From Diplocarpon mali (taxonomy: Eukaryota; Ascomycota; Leotiomycetes; Helotiales; Drepanopezizaceae): a DNA stretch of 64,000 nucleotides. The notes under the pieces are model-generated. The model worked only from the letters and a program-made list of their open reading frames with translations, was not told the origin of the DNA and did no database searches. The DNA lies in NCBI GenBank assembly GCA_024741835.1, contig JAENRP010000060.1, positions 76,087-140,086 on the forward strand, written 5' to 3'. The translations under genes and the position numbers were made by a program. Every line of letters begins with the position of its first letter. Positions within the stretch are counted from its first letter, which is position 1. Positions 33,008-44,103 of this stretch are shown here, piece after piece.

Positions 33008-35066
33008 TTTTTCAGAGTACCTAGGCACCTGAGTATTCTCGGCTGACAGGTAAGGCTTGATAGTCCTCTGATTTCATTGATGGTGTTCGACTCCAACAAG
33101 CAATGGAATCCCTTGGTCTAAGTTTGTTAACCAATGGCTCTTGGTGTTGCGTCCGCGTAGCCCCATTCCTCAAACTCGGCTCAGCAAATGTCTTGAGTCG
33201 CTCCTACAATTCAGTTGAGCTGGTTTTTCCTGGCCTCATATGCTGTGCTGTTCATTGCTTGCATCAAGTATACTGGTATGTTGTCAGGTATGTATGTTCC
33301 TGCTATCAGATATCCCAGCCTCGAGTAAGTCGTACCGTAAAAGTTCTGGCGCCGCTGCCTGGAAGGTGACGGCGGCGTCGCACGGAGTTGGTCTGAAAGC
33401 GACACACGCCTAAACATTGGAAGCGATGAAATGGCAGACTTGCAAGCTACGATCTTCGGGTGCGGCTTGTTGACTGTCACGTGTGCCATTCTTTGACTGC
33501 TGTTGGAGCAACTGGCGTCACAAGGCTTTGCTTCACATCACCGCATGAGAAGGTGGTGACCCTCTGGGCTTCACTTCTTCGGCTACGGTGCGACCCATTC
33601 GGCAATCTGTTTGACATCCTCACCGGCGTCGCTTGGACACCCGCAATTGTGTTTAGGCGCGGGCACGCAACTCGTAATACTTACAGGGTCAGTAAGTGTC
33701 AGATATTCCAACCGCACGTCGGAGGGGTGTGACGGATCATGCTCTGTTGACGAGTACCGCCACTCCGTCCGCAGGGATAAACCAACCTGGAAGCTCTCGG
33801 CGATTCGTCCTATGCGGGCTCTATTAAACCTGCATATTTCATCGCACTGCCTCGTGCTCTGACGGGAGATGGGCGGGCGCATCAATGTATAAAGCAAACC
33901 AATCAGTCATTTGCCAAGAATCTCTGCGAAGCCTCTTTTATCATGTAAAAACCGAGGGCCGCACTCCACGAACAGCCTTGACACTCCCCCCAACCTGTGG
34001 TTGAAAGTAATATTCCGGGTCGTGAGGCCAAAGTCGCACGCAGGACGGGCTAGCTCTACAAGACACACGCTCCTCCCACATCGCCGCCGAACCCTACCAG
34101 CCAGCAGCTGTCCCTCTCCGGCGCTGCCATGGCCGCAGACGTGATGTCCAGAACGATGGTGGTGCTGCTGATGAGCCTCTGATGTATAGATGTATCTATG
34201 TTGCGCCACGAGGAGCCTGAGGCTCTAAGGACTGCTTATGTAAGCAGCCCCTGAAGTGGCCGAGCACTCTTGTAAAAGTACTTGGATATATAGCTACATT
34301 AGAATTGACAAGCTTCTGCTTAGCAGTAAGAAAGATCCGTGCTTTCAAGCACGATAGTATGTGTATGTGTGTATGCATTTATTTATGTATTTATACATAT
34401 ATATATATACATAAATACATATATCTCCCGCCGCGATCCCGCATCCCCCGCGTCTGCGTCGAAGGCCTCTGCTCTTTTCTGTTGCACGTCGCAAAATGTA
34501 AGGCCAGTCTGTCCTCTCCTCCCCTGCCTAGTGCCGAGTCGACGTCCACCAAACCGAACGGGAATCCGTCCTGGGAATACCTGCACAGCTCCCGTTTCTT
34601 CAGGCGTAGGATTTCCCCCGCGCACGGCAGATCACGCATCGGAAGGTATTCCCGGCCTCGACTCTCTGATCGCGACGGTACCATCTCGCAGTAGGTTTGA
34701 GCGGAGAAGGCGATTCGCGCGCTTCTGGGCCCACCGTACTCCACGCCTCCCCGTGGAGAACTCATGGGGCTCCCTGCTGCGCTGGTCAGCTGGGATTCCG
34801 GGGGGGGGGAAGCGAAGAAACGAAGAACAAAAGCCCCGGAAACGATGGGTAAGTTCCCGGAGGACATGGCTCGAGAAGCAGGGAGGTGAGGTCGTCCGTG
34901 AGGGAGGCGGCGACGCTCGCGCGGCGGGACGGGTGCAGGTGGATTCTAGGTGGTGGTGATCCGGCTGGGGTCGGGGGGATTCTGGCGAGCTGATCAGACG
35001 TGGGCTGGTCGGAGCGTAGCGCAGTTGTTGGGTGATGACCTGCGCTTGTTTTCTTCTTTGATACAG
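33008..35066. other. Spacer PAN6 / ERG8 minisatellite
   Basis: 2.06 kb with no gene recognised. At 34360-34425 there is an AT-rich TATA/ATAC tract containing a short inverted repeat (atgtattta ... taaatacat). From about 34430 base composition becomes GC-rich and stays so rightward. A nine-G run lies at about 34801. Confidence 0.4.
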
Positions 35067-35386
35067 ATAATCATAAGAATCATAAGAATCATAAGAATCA
35101 TAAGAATTATAAGAATTATAAGAATCATAAGAATCATAAGAATCATAAGAATCATAAGAATCATAAGAATCATAAGAGTCATAAGAATCATAAGAATCAT
35201 AAGAATCATAAGAATCATAAGAATCATAAGAATCATAAGAATCATAAGAATCATAATAGTCATAATAGTCATAATAGTCATAATAGTCATAATAGTCATA
35301 ATAGTCATAATAGTCATAATAGTCATAATAGTCATGATAGTCATGATAGTCATAATAATCATAATAATCATAATAATCATAATCAT
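35067..35386. repeat. 9-bp minisatellite, about 35 units, just after the ERG8 stop
   Basis: Tandem 9-mers in ordered blocks on the plus strand: about two dozen ataagaatc (a few ataagaatt, one ataagagtc), then about ten ataatagtc or atgatagtc, then four ataataatc. It ends 9 bp from the ERG8 stop codon (35398-35396), so it lies in the 3' UTR. Because 9 is divisible by 3 it creates long open frames (poly D-Y-Y on minus, poly R-I-I on plus) that are not genes. Confidence 0.97.
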
Positions 35387-35395
35387 GCAGGCCGC

Positions 35396-37033
35396 TCAGA
35401 ACCGCCCATAGGTCAGAGCATCTTCCTCCCGGGCCCCCTCCAGCTCCCCCTTGGCATCCAACAACTTGACATTGCCCCTCCCCATCTCCCTCCACGCCTC
35501 CAAGAAGCGCCTCAGCTCTCCCATCGTCTCCTCGTCGTCCCTCACCAGGAGCACGACCGCATCGTAGCCCCCGGCGCCGGGGACCACGCCGCCCGTCACC
35601 CCCCTCACCCCCCGCGTCACGGCATCCAGCAGCTCCGTCTGCTCGTCCGGCTCGATGGGCACGCCGGACTCCCGGCTCATGTCCTTGATCAGCGCGCGGA
35701 TGGCGAGGAAGGCCTCGGCGAGCTCCACCGCACATCCCTTCGTCAACCGCTCGGCGAGCAGGTCGTTGCAGGCTTGCAGCGCGTCCCACAACCTCTTCGC
35801 CTCGTCCGGGCGCTGCGCCCGCCACGCCAGGACCTGCCTCACCATACCGACGGTCTGAGAGCCGCAGTCCACGTCGCACATCACGAGCGCCATGCCGGGG
35901 GGGATCGTAACGTCGTTCTTGGAGATCTGTGCGTCCCATTCCTGCGCCGGATCGTCGACGAGCTCCCTCACCCGGCTCGCGAAGCCGGGGGCGCTCCGCT
36001 CGCCGACGAGGGACAGGACGGAGGGGGAGAAGCGGCGGTACCGGCACGTCCCGTAGACGGCGGCGGCGACATCGAAGCCCGAGCCGACTTTCCCTTGCGC
36101 GGCGCAGTGGGCGGCCTGCGCGAGGTTGTGCAGTTTGGCCCGGCTCGCGGGGGCGGAGAGCGTGAAGGCGCTTCGGGGGAGGTAGTGCGTGAGAAGGGCG
36201 CCGGTGAAGGCTGTCACCAGGGCGGCGGAGGAGCCGAGCCCGGTCTTGTGGGCAGCGAGGAGGGGGACGCCAAAGTCGGTGAAGGGGGAGGCGGGGAGGG
36301 TGGCGGTGGATGTGTGGGAGTAGTAGTCGTCGTCGGCGAGGATGGTCACCTTGGACGCCGGGATGGGGGAGCTCAGCTGGGTCGAGATGTAGGTCAGGGC
36401 GTAGGCGAGGGCCGTTTCGACGAAGGGGTTGCGGGCGAGTGGCGCGGTCGATGTGCTTAGGGAGGTTAGCGGGCTGGCCAGGAGGGGGAGAGCGTCGTCG
36501 CCATGGACGATTCCGACACGGCTTGATGCCGTGCTCTTCTTGCCAGGGACAACCAGGTCTCAATGGCTTCATCTGACCCGAGCCTGCTTGTTGACAAACT
36601 CCCGTGACCATGCACGTGACAGTGGCCAAAAAAGGGGGGGGTGGAGGGCAGAAGGCAGAGGGCAGAGCGGGGGGGCTCGAGGAGAGATACCGTCTCCCCC
36701 AACACCACGACGACGGCACCCCCGGGGGACGATGCGTAGAAGAGAGCCATCCTACCCTTGCAGCGGCGTCACCTCGACGCCAGCCTGCTCCGCCGCCCGA
36801 CGATATCCGTACGTCCACGTCGCGTCGCGGAACTGCGGACTGTGCACGTCGATCTGCGCGAGCTCGAGGCCGGCGCCCGTCGCGACCTCCTGGACGAGGA
36901 CGTGGATGCGCGCGCTGAGCCCGAAGACCAGGCCGGTGTAGGCGCGGTCGAGCACGAGATAGCCGCCGGCGAGGAGCACCTTGCCGGGCGCCGAGACGGC
37001 GGTGGCCGCGGCCGAAGACTCTGCAGAGGCCAT
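35396..37033 (-). CDS. ERG8: Phosphomevalonate kinase
   Basis: GHMP kinase of the mevalonate pathway, making mevalonate diphosphate for sterol and isoprenoid synthesis. Exons on minus: 37033-36756 and 36473-35396; 451 residues. The family start motif APGKVLLAGGYLVLD (15-29) and the GHMP ATP loop KTGLGSSAALV (169-179) are intact, as is GGYDAVVLL near the C-terminus. The intron (36755-36474) is 282 bp, long for this window; GTAGGA donor and GGCCAG acceptor give TPLQGPLTSL...LARNPFVETALAYAL, where NPFVETALAYAL matches the family. Codon use is strongly G/C-ending, unlike the genes left of 33 kb. The 5' flank holds a tandem gcgaggggaagctgag duplication and an assembly gap. Confidence 0.93.
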
Positions 37034-37112
37034 GGTGCGAGGTTGAGGATGAGGTTGGTGTTGCGGCGAGGGGAAGCTGAGGCGAGGGGAAGCTGAGGTG
37101 AGATGATTTAAG

Positions 37113-37127
37113 NNNNNNNNNNNNNNN
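37113..37127. other. Assembly gap (15 N) in the ERG8 upstream region
   Basis: Fifteen Ns, 80 bp upstream of the ERG8 start and next to repeats; the true length is unknown. Confidence 0.99.
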
Positions 37128-37130
37128 GGG

Positions 37131-37176
37131 TTGCTTGTTTGGAGAGCTCCGGGGCTGCAGGTTGGCGCTTTTCAAG
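37131..37176 (+). repeat. Direct repeat, left copy
   Basis: 46 bp, ttgcttgtttggagagctcc followed by ggggctgcaggttggcgc and ttttcaag. Matches 37617-37663 at about 43 of 47 positions with one 1-bp indel. Flanks the AT-rich block on its left. Confidence 0.9.
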
Positions 37177-37616
37177 GTTAGGATGTATCTAAATCTATAA
37201 GCAGAGATGAAATACTTGGTATAGAGTAGGTAAAGGAACCCTCCCCGTCGGTAATACCTGCTAGTTAATGATCATTTAAAGTAGGTAAAACAGTGGCATA
37301 AAGAGGAATAATTCGGGTTCCTTTATACTTTAACAGTTTCTCGTTAAGAGTAGATAAAAATGGGTAGAATCTATTAGCTTACGTAGGAAACACTATATTA
37401 CTATTTAATAGCTATGAAATAAGGACTAAATGTTCACTATGTTATATTATAAATCTCTAAGAGTTAGAATTAATAGATTGTTTAGTAACTTTTCTATAAC
37501 CTAATTTGTTTATTATAGAATTAAGAATCTTTACGTCTTAGGTAGATAGAGTTATAGTAAAATATAAGTCCCCTTAAGCGAAAGTGATAGATAAAAAACC
37601 CTATTTAAACGGGAAT
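37177..37616. mobile_element. AT-rich block between direct repeats (possible degraded element)
   Basis: 440 bp, strongly AT-rich inside a GC-rich region. It contains a short inverted repeat (aaaggaaccc at about 37232, gggttccttt at about 37316) and many taggtaaa/tagataaa motifs. No open frame. It could be a RIP-mutated transposon fragment, a solo repeat, or a segment trapped by duplication of the flanking 46-bp sequence. Called a mobile element only tentatively. Confidence 0.3.
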
Positions 37617-37663
37617 TTGCTTGTTTAGAGAGCTCCCAGGCTGCAGGTTCGGCGCTTTTCAAG
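37617..37663 (+). repeat. Direct repeat, right copy
   Basis: 47 bp copy of 37131-37176 (ttgcttgtttagagagctcc, caggctgcaggttcggcgc, ttttcaag). Confidence 0.9.
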
Positions 37664-39319
37664 ACAGCGGGTCTCTCCCCCTCCTGGGTTGAGGGTGAGT
37701 GTTGATGGTATGGCGGAAGCACCGCGGAGGCCGAGGAGGAGCTGCTGGACTTGACCTCTCCCCTCGAGGTTGAATTCCGACGACCGCACGACGCGTCTGC
37801 TCCGCGTCGCTCACCTGGCTTCGTCTCTCGAGCGTCAGGCGGAGCACTGTCATGCCACGGGAGGCGATGTCGCGCAGGGGGGAGATCGCCGCCGCGGAAC
37901 TCATTGCCCTGCACCGGACGTCGTCTCGGGATCCGCACCTCTCCGGGAAGCGGGGAGATGGGAGGGTCTGCCGACGTCGCATGCGCATCAGACGGCGACG
38001 ACGTCCTCGCCCCGGCTGGGCTCTCGGGACCCGAGTATCCTGCTCTCCGCTCCGCCGTCTTCTCTGCAGACGGGAGAGGGGTAGAGCGGTACGAGCGTGG
38101 AGGATAGATGGCCGGCGCCGATGCGCGGGAAACACGAGCGAGATGCAGCGAGGGGAGATTTCGGCCCTGGTTTTTGTTTGGATCCATCGTGCCGGGGAGG
38201 AAAAAGGAGTCTCGCGCGCAGATGAGAGCGAGCGGGTGGAAACACCGATGTTCCGTTGGGTGGGGTGTGAGATTGTACTGGTACATTTGCACGGCGGACT
38301 TGATACACAGGGATCTGATCCGACGTATTGTATTATCGATACTATCGATACTATCCATACTATCAAGACCATCCATACTATCCATACTATCCATACTTTC
38401 TATACCATCTAACCCATCCAAACCATCCAAAATATCCAAACTATCCATCATCCACCATCCACCATCCAGACCATCCATGCAGCCGGGTCTGACCTCCTCC
38501 ACCCTGCCCCACAGAGCAGGAAATCCTGCCCCTGCCATTCGCTCGCTTAAACTCGCCCCTGGCCCATCCACCCGTTCCCCCCCGACGGAACTGCAGAGAA
38601 GCAGAAGCAGAAGATCTCGCGAGAGAAGGAAAAGAAAAAAAAGAAGAAAAACAAAAAGTCCCGTCGAATCAACCCGGTCACGTTGACTCGTCTCCTTTCC
38701 CCCGTGACGTGCACGATTCCCTGCCCATGTCGGTGCCCCAAGACATCTCTTCTTTCACTCCTCTCTCGCCCTCCTCTTTCGCGTCGATTCCGGAATCTTG
38801 GAAAAAACCCCCATCCTCTCGTCGATTCCAGAATCTTGGAAACCCCCCATCCTGACCTGTCCGCGTCCACGCTCAGCTGACCTTGTGCACCACACCAATC
38901 CACTCTCTGCACGTCTCGCAATCCCGCGCCCACTCGACTCGTCATCCGTCTACAGAGCCTCAGAGGCACCGCCTCCATTCTCCCTCCTCGCCTGGCCAGA
39001 GTGAACGCAGAGCAGGCCAACATCGTCAACTCAAGCAGACTCGCCATCCGAGCCCTTTCACGTCCCAACATCAGCTCGTACTCCGAATTCCTGTGCCGCG
39101 AGCCGACCCGTCCAAGCACCGGAAGACCTCCTCGATTCCATCAGCGCGTTTCGGCCACCGCCCTCTTTGGCCCGCCTGGCTGTCAGATGTGCCTGCAGTC
39201 AACCGACCTCATTGAGATTGTAATGTACGTCTGCGCCCGTCCGGAGCCCCGCCGATGATCCGGACTGACCTGCTGCACAGTCTCCGCTCAGCCAGCATTG
39301 AGAGGTCGACCGTCACTAA
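37664..39319. other. GC-rich spacer and 5' region of the PPR gene
   Basis: 1.65 kb apart from the tandem repeat. Several overlapping open frames on both strands reflect high GC content; a 339-aa minus frame (38571-37552) is low complexity. A likely 5' UTR intron lies at 39225-39280 (AAT|GTACGT ... CTGAC ... CACAG), 40 bp before the PPR start; the exons it joins are not in frame with the protein. Confidence 0.45.
38330..38480. repeat. Second 9-bp-period tandem repeat (atccatact type)
   Basis: About 15 degenerate 9-mers: variants actatcgat, actatccat, accatccaa, ending in catccaccatccaccatccag. It gives an open minus-strand frame rich in M-D-S/G-L that I do not regard as a gene. Confidence 0.85.
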
Positions 39320-42300
39320 ATGCCCATCTATTCCCAATTCGCGTCGACACTTGCACGGCAAGGTCCGAAGACCTTCACCCACGGCTACGCCCAATCTTTC
39401 GTCGCAGCCACTCACCCCCAAGTCTACGCCTCCTCGAATAGACCCGGATTCGGCCTACACCGTCGCGCCAACAAAGCCGGCCACTTCAGCGTCTACGGCT
39501 TTCAGAATGCTTTCCACAGCAGTTCACAGTCGGCGGGCGCGGTCCAGCTCGCTCGCCACGAGAAGAGCGACGGAGGGCTAGATGCATACTTTGAGGCGTG
39601 GAAGAAGCAACATGTCGCCGGCGAACCGGACAAGGAGTGGGCCCAGTTCCAGTTCCCCAAGGCGATCGAATGGAAGCCTTTGATTGAGGTTGATGGGGAA
39701 GGTCGCAGCAACGTCCACGAGACGGGTCCCGACGCCCCCAAGGCGGCTGAGAGATCGGACAGTGCCAGCGCCGTGGATGACTTGAACAACCTGGCTGCCG
39801 CGGAAGAGGCAGCTCTCGCCAAGATTGATGCTGCGATCGAGAAAGAGATCAGGTCGCGGAACGACCAGGCCATCTTCGAGGCCGAGTTGAGTGTGGTCGC
39901 GGCTCGCGTCCCCCCCACCCCCCCTAGAACCTCCTCCCCAGCCCTCTCGTCGACCGACTCGAGACTCAAATCCCCAAGCCCGTCTGCCACCACTCCCAGC
40001 ACAGCTTCCGAGCTCCAGTCTCGGAGCTATGCCGAGCACCTGGCGAGCTTGTCTCGAGGTGGGCGGTACGCCGAAATCCCAGCGGTTTTCGAGGCCATGC
40101 TGGTGGCCAACATTCAGCCCACAGCTACCGCCTACAATGCTCTCCTCGATGCGGCTATTCATCTGCCTGTCGAGAGGATGCAAGTTGTTCCCAAGGCTCT
40201 CGATGTGTACTCGGATATGCTGAGACGCAAGGTCCTACCCAACACGGCCACCTACAACACTCTCATCAACCTGATCGCTTCCCGATCCATCGAGGTTTCT
40301 GGGCTGAAGAGGTCTCTCGAGGTAAAGCGTGCTCGGTTCGGTGGGATGGAAGAGGCTGGCAAGTTCATGTTTGCCTCCAACGAGCTCGAGTTTGCCATCC
40401 TGGCCGAAGACGATCGCTTAGACTTGGCGATCCGCATGTTCGAGGCGTCGATCACCCTCCGTACGGATCGTTCCTACCCGCCCGAGACCTATCACCAGTT
40501 GATCTCCGCGTGCTCCGACGCCGGCAAGATCCCGGAGATGACCCGGTTCTTTGAGCACATGAAAGCGAGCACGGTCGTTCCCCTCTCCATCACCTTTGCG
40601 CCCGTGATCAGAGGATTCGCCCAGGTTGGTGACCTGCGCAGTGTCGTCGAGAGTTACGACGAGTACAAACAGCTCGCCATCAGCAACGATCAGGGCACGA
40701 TTGATTCCTTTGACCGACGCGACGCCGAAGTCTACGCCGCTGTGGTGAGAGCATACGTCAGATCTGACAGAATGGAGGGAGCCACGCGCTTCTACCAGCG
40801 CATCCTCGAGGCCTACCCAGACGAGGTTGCAGGACTCGGCGATTGCGTCGTCAACGGAGGCCTGGTTCAAGGCTTCCTCGACAAGGGAATGCTCCCAGAG
40901 GCTTTCGGCTGGGCCGAAGCCCTCACCGGACCGTCGAGGAACGAGGCGATGAGCAGGATCGCATCGCTGGCGGCAGACCGCGGCGACAGGCCGATTGCCG
41001 CGGCCGCCTTTGCTCAGATCACTCTCGGCACACCCGCGCCCGCTATGGCGATGCTGGCCCTCAGTGTCCGTCAGGGTGATGTGGACGCGGCTCAGAGGTA
41101 CTGGCAATGCTTGTCGGCTCCTGACGTGGTCGTCTCCTCCAGCTTCATCGAGCCAACGGCCATGTTTGCCGTCGCAATGATCGGTTCAGGCCGGGTTCTC
41201 GATGGTCTGGTCCAGGCCGAGCTGATGTTTGCGCGAATCCGCTCTTCGGTCGAGCCGAATCAACACCTCCAGGACGAGATCGATGAGGGCACGGAGTTCA
41301 TCACCAGGTTCATGGCGGCCCGTGGCATCAGGGATCCCCGTCACGTTGAGGCTCCTGTCTACCCAGACTTTGCTCCGGCCCCGTACCCGGCAGTCCCAGC
41401 TCACGAGGATACGTTCGACCCATATGCCGCCTCAACCGACTTCAAAGGCTCCGCTCTCATCGCCGATGAACTCGAGAAGGGTCCCAGCGGCCGTGGCAAA
41501 GCCTCTCGTCTCAACGACGCACTCGCTCGACTCGGGAGCATCCGTCGTGCCGGGCGCCATCCACGGTACATCACCTACGCAAAGCTCATCTCAGCCGCTG
41601 CGAGGGAGGAGCGGACCAACCTCCTTCACGATATCCTTGGCATGGCTCGATCTGACGTCCCTCTGCTCCCTCAGTACCCGGTTGTCCGCTACGGATGGGT
41701 CTCGATCCTCGATGCTATGGTCGGTGCCTGTCTGGCCACCGGCAAGCGTGCTCTTGCGGCCCAGTACCACCAGGAGCTTCTCGACATGGGTGCCGCACCA
41801 ACTGCCAACACCTTTGGGCTCTACATCACCACGTTGAAAGATTCGACAAGGACCTTTGACGAAGCAACCGAGGCTGTCCAGATCTTCCATCGTGCCAAGA
41901 GCGAGGGTGTCGAGCCTTCTTCGTTCCTGTACAACGCACTGATCGGTAAGCTCGGGAAGGCCCGCCGGATCGACGACTGCCTCTTCTACTTTGCCGAGAT
42001 GCGAGCCCTTGGCATCCGACCCACCAGCGTCACCTATGGTACAATCGTCAACGCACTGTGCCGCGTCAGCGACGAGAAGTTTGCCGAAGAACTGTTTGAG
42101 GAGATGGAGTCGATGCCAAACTACAAGGCCAGGCCTGCTCCCTACAACAGCCTGATGCAATTCTTCCTGACCACGAAACGCGACAAGACCAAGGTCCTGG
42201 CATACTACGAGAGGATGAAGGCCAGGAGGATCCAGCCAACCAACCATACCTACAAGCTCCTCGTCGACACGCATGCCACTCTGGAGCCCGTCAACATGCC

Positions 42301-42826
42301 GGCTGCCGAAGCTGTCCTAGATGTCATCCGAAGCACGGGCCAGCGTCCCGAGGCGGTCCACTACTCGTCGCTGATTCACGCCAAGGGGTGTGTTCTGCAC
42401 GACATGGAGGGTGCCAAGGCGGTCTTCGATTCCGTCGTGGCCGACTCCTCCATCCGTCCGCAGGCCTGCCTCTACCAAGCACTCTTCGAGTCCATGGTGG
42501 CCAACCACCGCGTCGCTGCAACCGAGCCCATCCTCCGCGAGATGGCCCGACACGGCGTCGACATGACCCCCTACATCGCCAATACTCTGATCCACGGCTG
42601 GGCCAACGAGCTCAACATCGACAAGGCCACGTCCATCTTTGCCTCCGTCGATCGCGAGAAGAGGGAGCCCAGCACCTACGACGCCATGACCCGCGCATAT
42701 CTGGCCGTGGACGATAGACCCAGCGCCCAGGCGGTCGTCCAGGAGATGCTAGGTCGTGGGTACCCGGGAGCCGTCGCCAGCAAGATCCTCGACCTACTAG
42801 GAGGCTCCGCCGAGAACGCCGTCTAG
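39320..42826 (+). CDS. Large pentatricopeptide repeat protein, probably mitochondrial (Cya5-like)
   Basis: Single exon, 1168 residues. Fungal PPR proteins bind organellar transcripts to promote translation or stability; Neurospora cya-5 supports cytochrome oxidase, and the region EAWKKQHVAGEPDKEWAQFQ reminds me of that group, but this is from memory. PPR signatures: TAYNALLDAA / MLRRKVLPNTATYNTLINLI (about 270-320); FLYNALIGKLGKARRIDDCL, MRALGIRPTSVTYGTIVNAL, APYNSLMQFF, MKARRIQPTNHTYKLLVDTH, VHYSSLIHAKGC, and ANTLIHGWAN (about 870-1110). The N-terminal ~60 residues lack acidic residues, fitting a presequence. A TAA directly precedes the ATG in frame, so the start is well placed. Codons are strongly G/C-ending, like ERG8. 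Confidence 0.88.
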   Translation: MPIYSQFASTLARQGPKTFTHGYAQSFVAATHPQVYASSNRPGFGLHRRANKAGHFSVYGFQNAFHSSSQSAGAVQLARHEKSDGGLDAYFEAWKKQHVAGEPDKEWAQFQFPKAIEWKPLIEVDGEGRSNVHETGPDAPKAAERSDSASAVDDLNNLAAAEEAALAKIDAAIEKEIRSRNDQAIFEAELSVVAARVPPTPPRTSSPALSSTDSRLKSPSPSATTPSTASELQSRSYAEHLASLSRGGRYAEIPAVFEAMLVANIQPTATAYNALLDAAIHLPVERMQVVPKALDVYSDMLRRKVLPNTATYNTLINLIASRSIEVSGLKRSLEVKRARFGGMEEAGKFMFASNELEFAILAEDDRLDLAIRMFEASITLRTDRSYPPETYHQLISACSDAGKIPEMTRFFEHMKASTVVPLSITFAPVIRGFAQVGDLRSVVESYDEYKQLAISNDQGTIDSFDRRDAEVYAAVVRAYVRSDRMEGATRFYQRILEAYPDEVAGLGDCVVNGGLVQGFLDKGMLPEAFGWAEALTGPSRNEAMSRIASLAADRGDRPIAAAAFAQITLGTPAPAMAMLALSVRQGDVDAAQRYWQCLSAPDVVVSSSFIEPTAMFAVAMIGSGRVLDGLVQAELMFARIRSSVEPNQHLQDEIDEGTEFITRFMAARGIRDPRHVEAPVYPDFAPAPYPAVPAHEDTFDPYAASTDFKGSALIADELEKGPSGRGKASRLNDALARLGSIRRAGRHPRYITYAKLISAAAREERTNLLHDILGMARSDVPLLPQYPVVRYGWVSILDAMVGACLATGKRALAAQYHQELLDMGAAPTANTFGLYITTLKDSTRTFDEATEAVQIFHRAKSEGVEPSSFLYNALIGKLGKARRIDDCLFYFAEMRALGIRPTSVTYGTIVNALCRVSDEKFAEELFEEMESMPNYKARPAPYNSLMQFFLTTKRDKTKVLAYYERMKARRIQPTNHTYKLLVDTHATLEPVNMPAAEAVLDVIRSTGQRPEAVHYSSLIHAKGCVLHDMEGAKAVFDSVVADSSIRPQACLYQALFESMVANHRVAATEPILREMARHGVDMTPYIANTLIHGWANELNIDKATSIFASVDREKREPSTYDAMTRAYLAVDDRPSAQAVVQEMLGRGYPGAVASKILDLLGGSAENAV

Positions 42827-44103
42827 ACTCCAGATCTGGATGGGGACTCTTCCCGCCTCTCCCGCTCTCCTGTGGCGCGTCTCCCTTCACCGTGCATCGG
42901 TGAATCGCACCCTGTATGATTGCTCTTCCCTTGTCTTCACTGATACCCGTGCCTGTCGCACACCTTCGAGATTGCGGATTGGAGGTTGTCGGTATCGATT
43001 GCCCGATTACTATTGCGTTTCTGCTGCGGGAATTCAAAATGGCGCTCTGTTGCGCTGTCTCATCATCGAGCGGGCGCGTGGGCGTTTTGGGATCTTGAGA
43101 AGCGGACATGGCAAAGAGGATCTGTGCGGCGTTTCCTTTGAACTAAAAATGAGACGGTTGGAGGGAAGGAAAATAATGGAATGGAAGATAGCACTTGCAT
43201 GTATTGAGAGGAACATGGATGGATAAGAAAAATCTCAGCTCCCCATGTAGCGGTAGACGCTCGTCGTCAGTTGTGTCAGGTTGATGGCATCTTGATCAGC
43301 TAGGTGGCTGTGTATATTTAGAAAGGAAAAAAAGAATACCGCATGACATGGGCCGAAGGGCACGCTCTGCACACAAGACCCCAGGTTGCTTGTCTTGCTA
43401 GCGTCATACACGCTTCTCGTCCCCTTGATCCAGACCCAGCAAGCCAGCTGTAAAGTGCCCCCCATATTCTCTCTCTACAACGACGGATGCCGCCCAGGTT
43501 CGCGATTCTTTCAGCGCTGGCTGGATGGATATCTCCGTCCTCTTCCTCTCTTCCTCATCCCCGCTCCCTGTCCCCCTTCTCTCCCCACCAAGCCAGGGGG
43601 GGACGGGCGGACGCGGGCATGGATGAGTCCTCGCCCTCGACCTCTGGTCGTCTGCGGGGTTGCAATCCTCTCGAGGCCGTGGCGGGGAGAGGCGAGGCCC
43701 GGTCGCCGGCGTCGGGGCGCAAGGGGAAGTGTGGCTGGCGAGCAGGATGGGTGGGGAATCCGCGCGAACAGGGTGATGTTGATGTTCGGGGGCGCACGGC
43801 GCGCATCCTCGGGCAGGGTGACTGCTCCGTGCAGACGAGCCGGAGCGACGAAGGGGTTGGGGTTGGGATGCCGTGCGACGCGTGCTGGGTCGGGAGAGGA
43901 GCACTGGACGCTGGTGGAGGCGGCTTGGCTAGCGGTGGCAGGGTGTCTCGCCGGCGGCCGATCGTCGCTGTGCCGGGTACACTAGGAGTTGGTCTCTCGT
44001 AGTAATACATACATGTAATGAGATAACAAGTAAGAGGTCATCGAAGTTCAATAGCGTTTGTGTAAGACCCCTCTTCTCGCCTCTCACCTTTCGCACTCCT
44101 AAC
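42827..44103. other. Spacer PPR gene / tRNA-like gene
   Basis: 1.28 kb. Overlapping GC-rich frames at 43386-44010 on both strands have no conserved features. No gene supported. Confidence 0.4.

Noticed and set aside
34632..37175. 847-residue minus-strand open frame with a long D-Y-Y repeat
   Set aside because: It is an artefact of the 9-bp minisatellite and antisense-shifted ERG8 sequence, and it runs through the assembly gap. ERG8 in another frame explains the coding potential.
37552..38571. 339-residue minus-strand open frame (M-D-S/G-L repeats, Ser/Arg/Pro-rich)
   Set aside because: Low complexity produced by the second 9-bp repeat and high GC; it crosses the direct repeat and the AT-rich block and has no domain.
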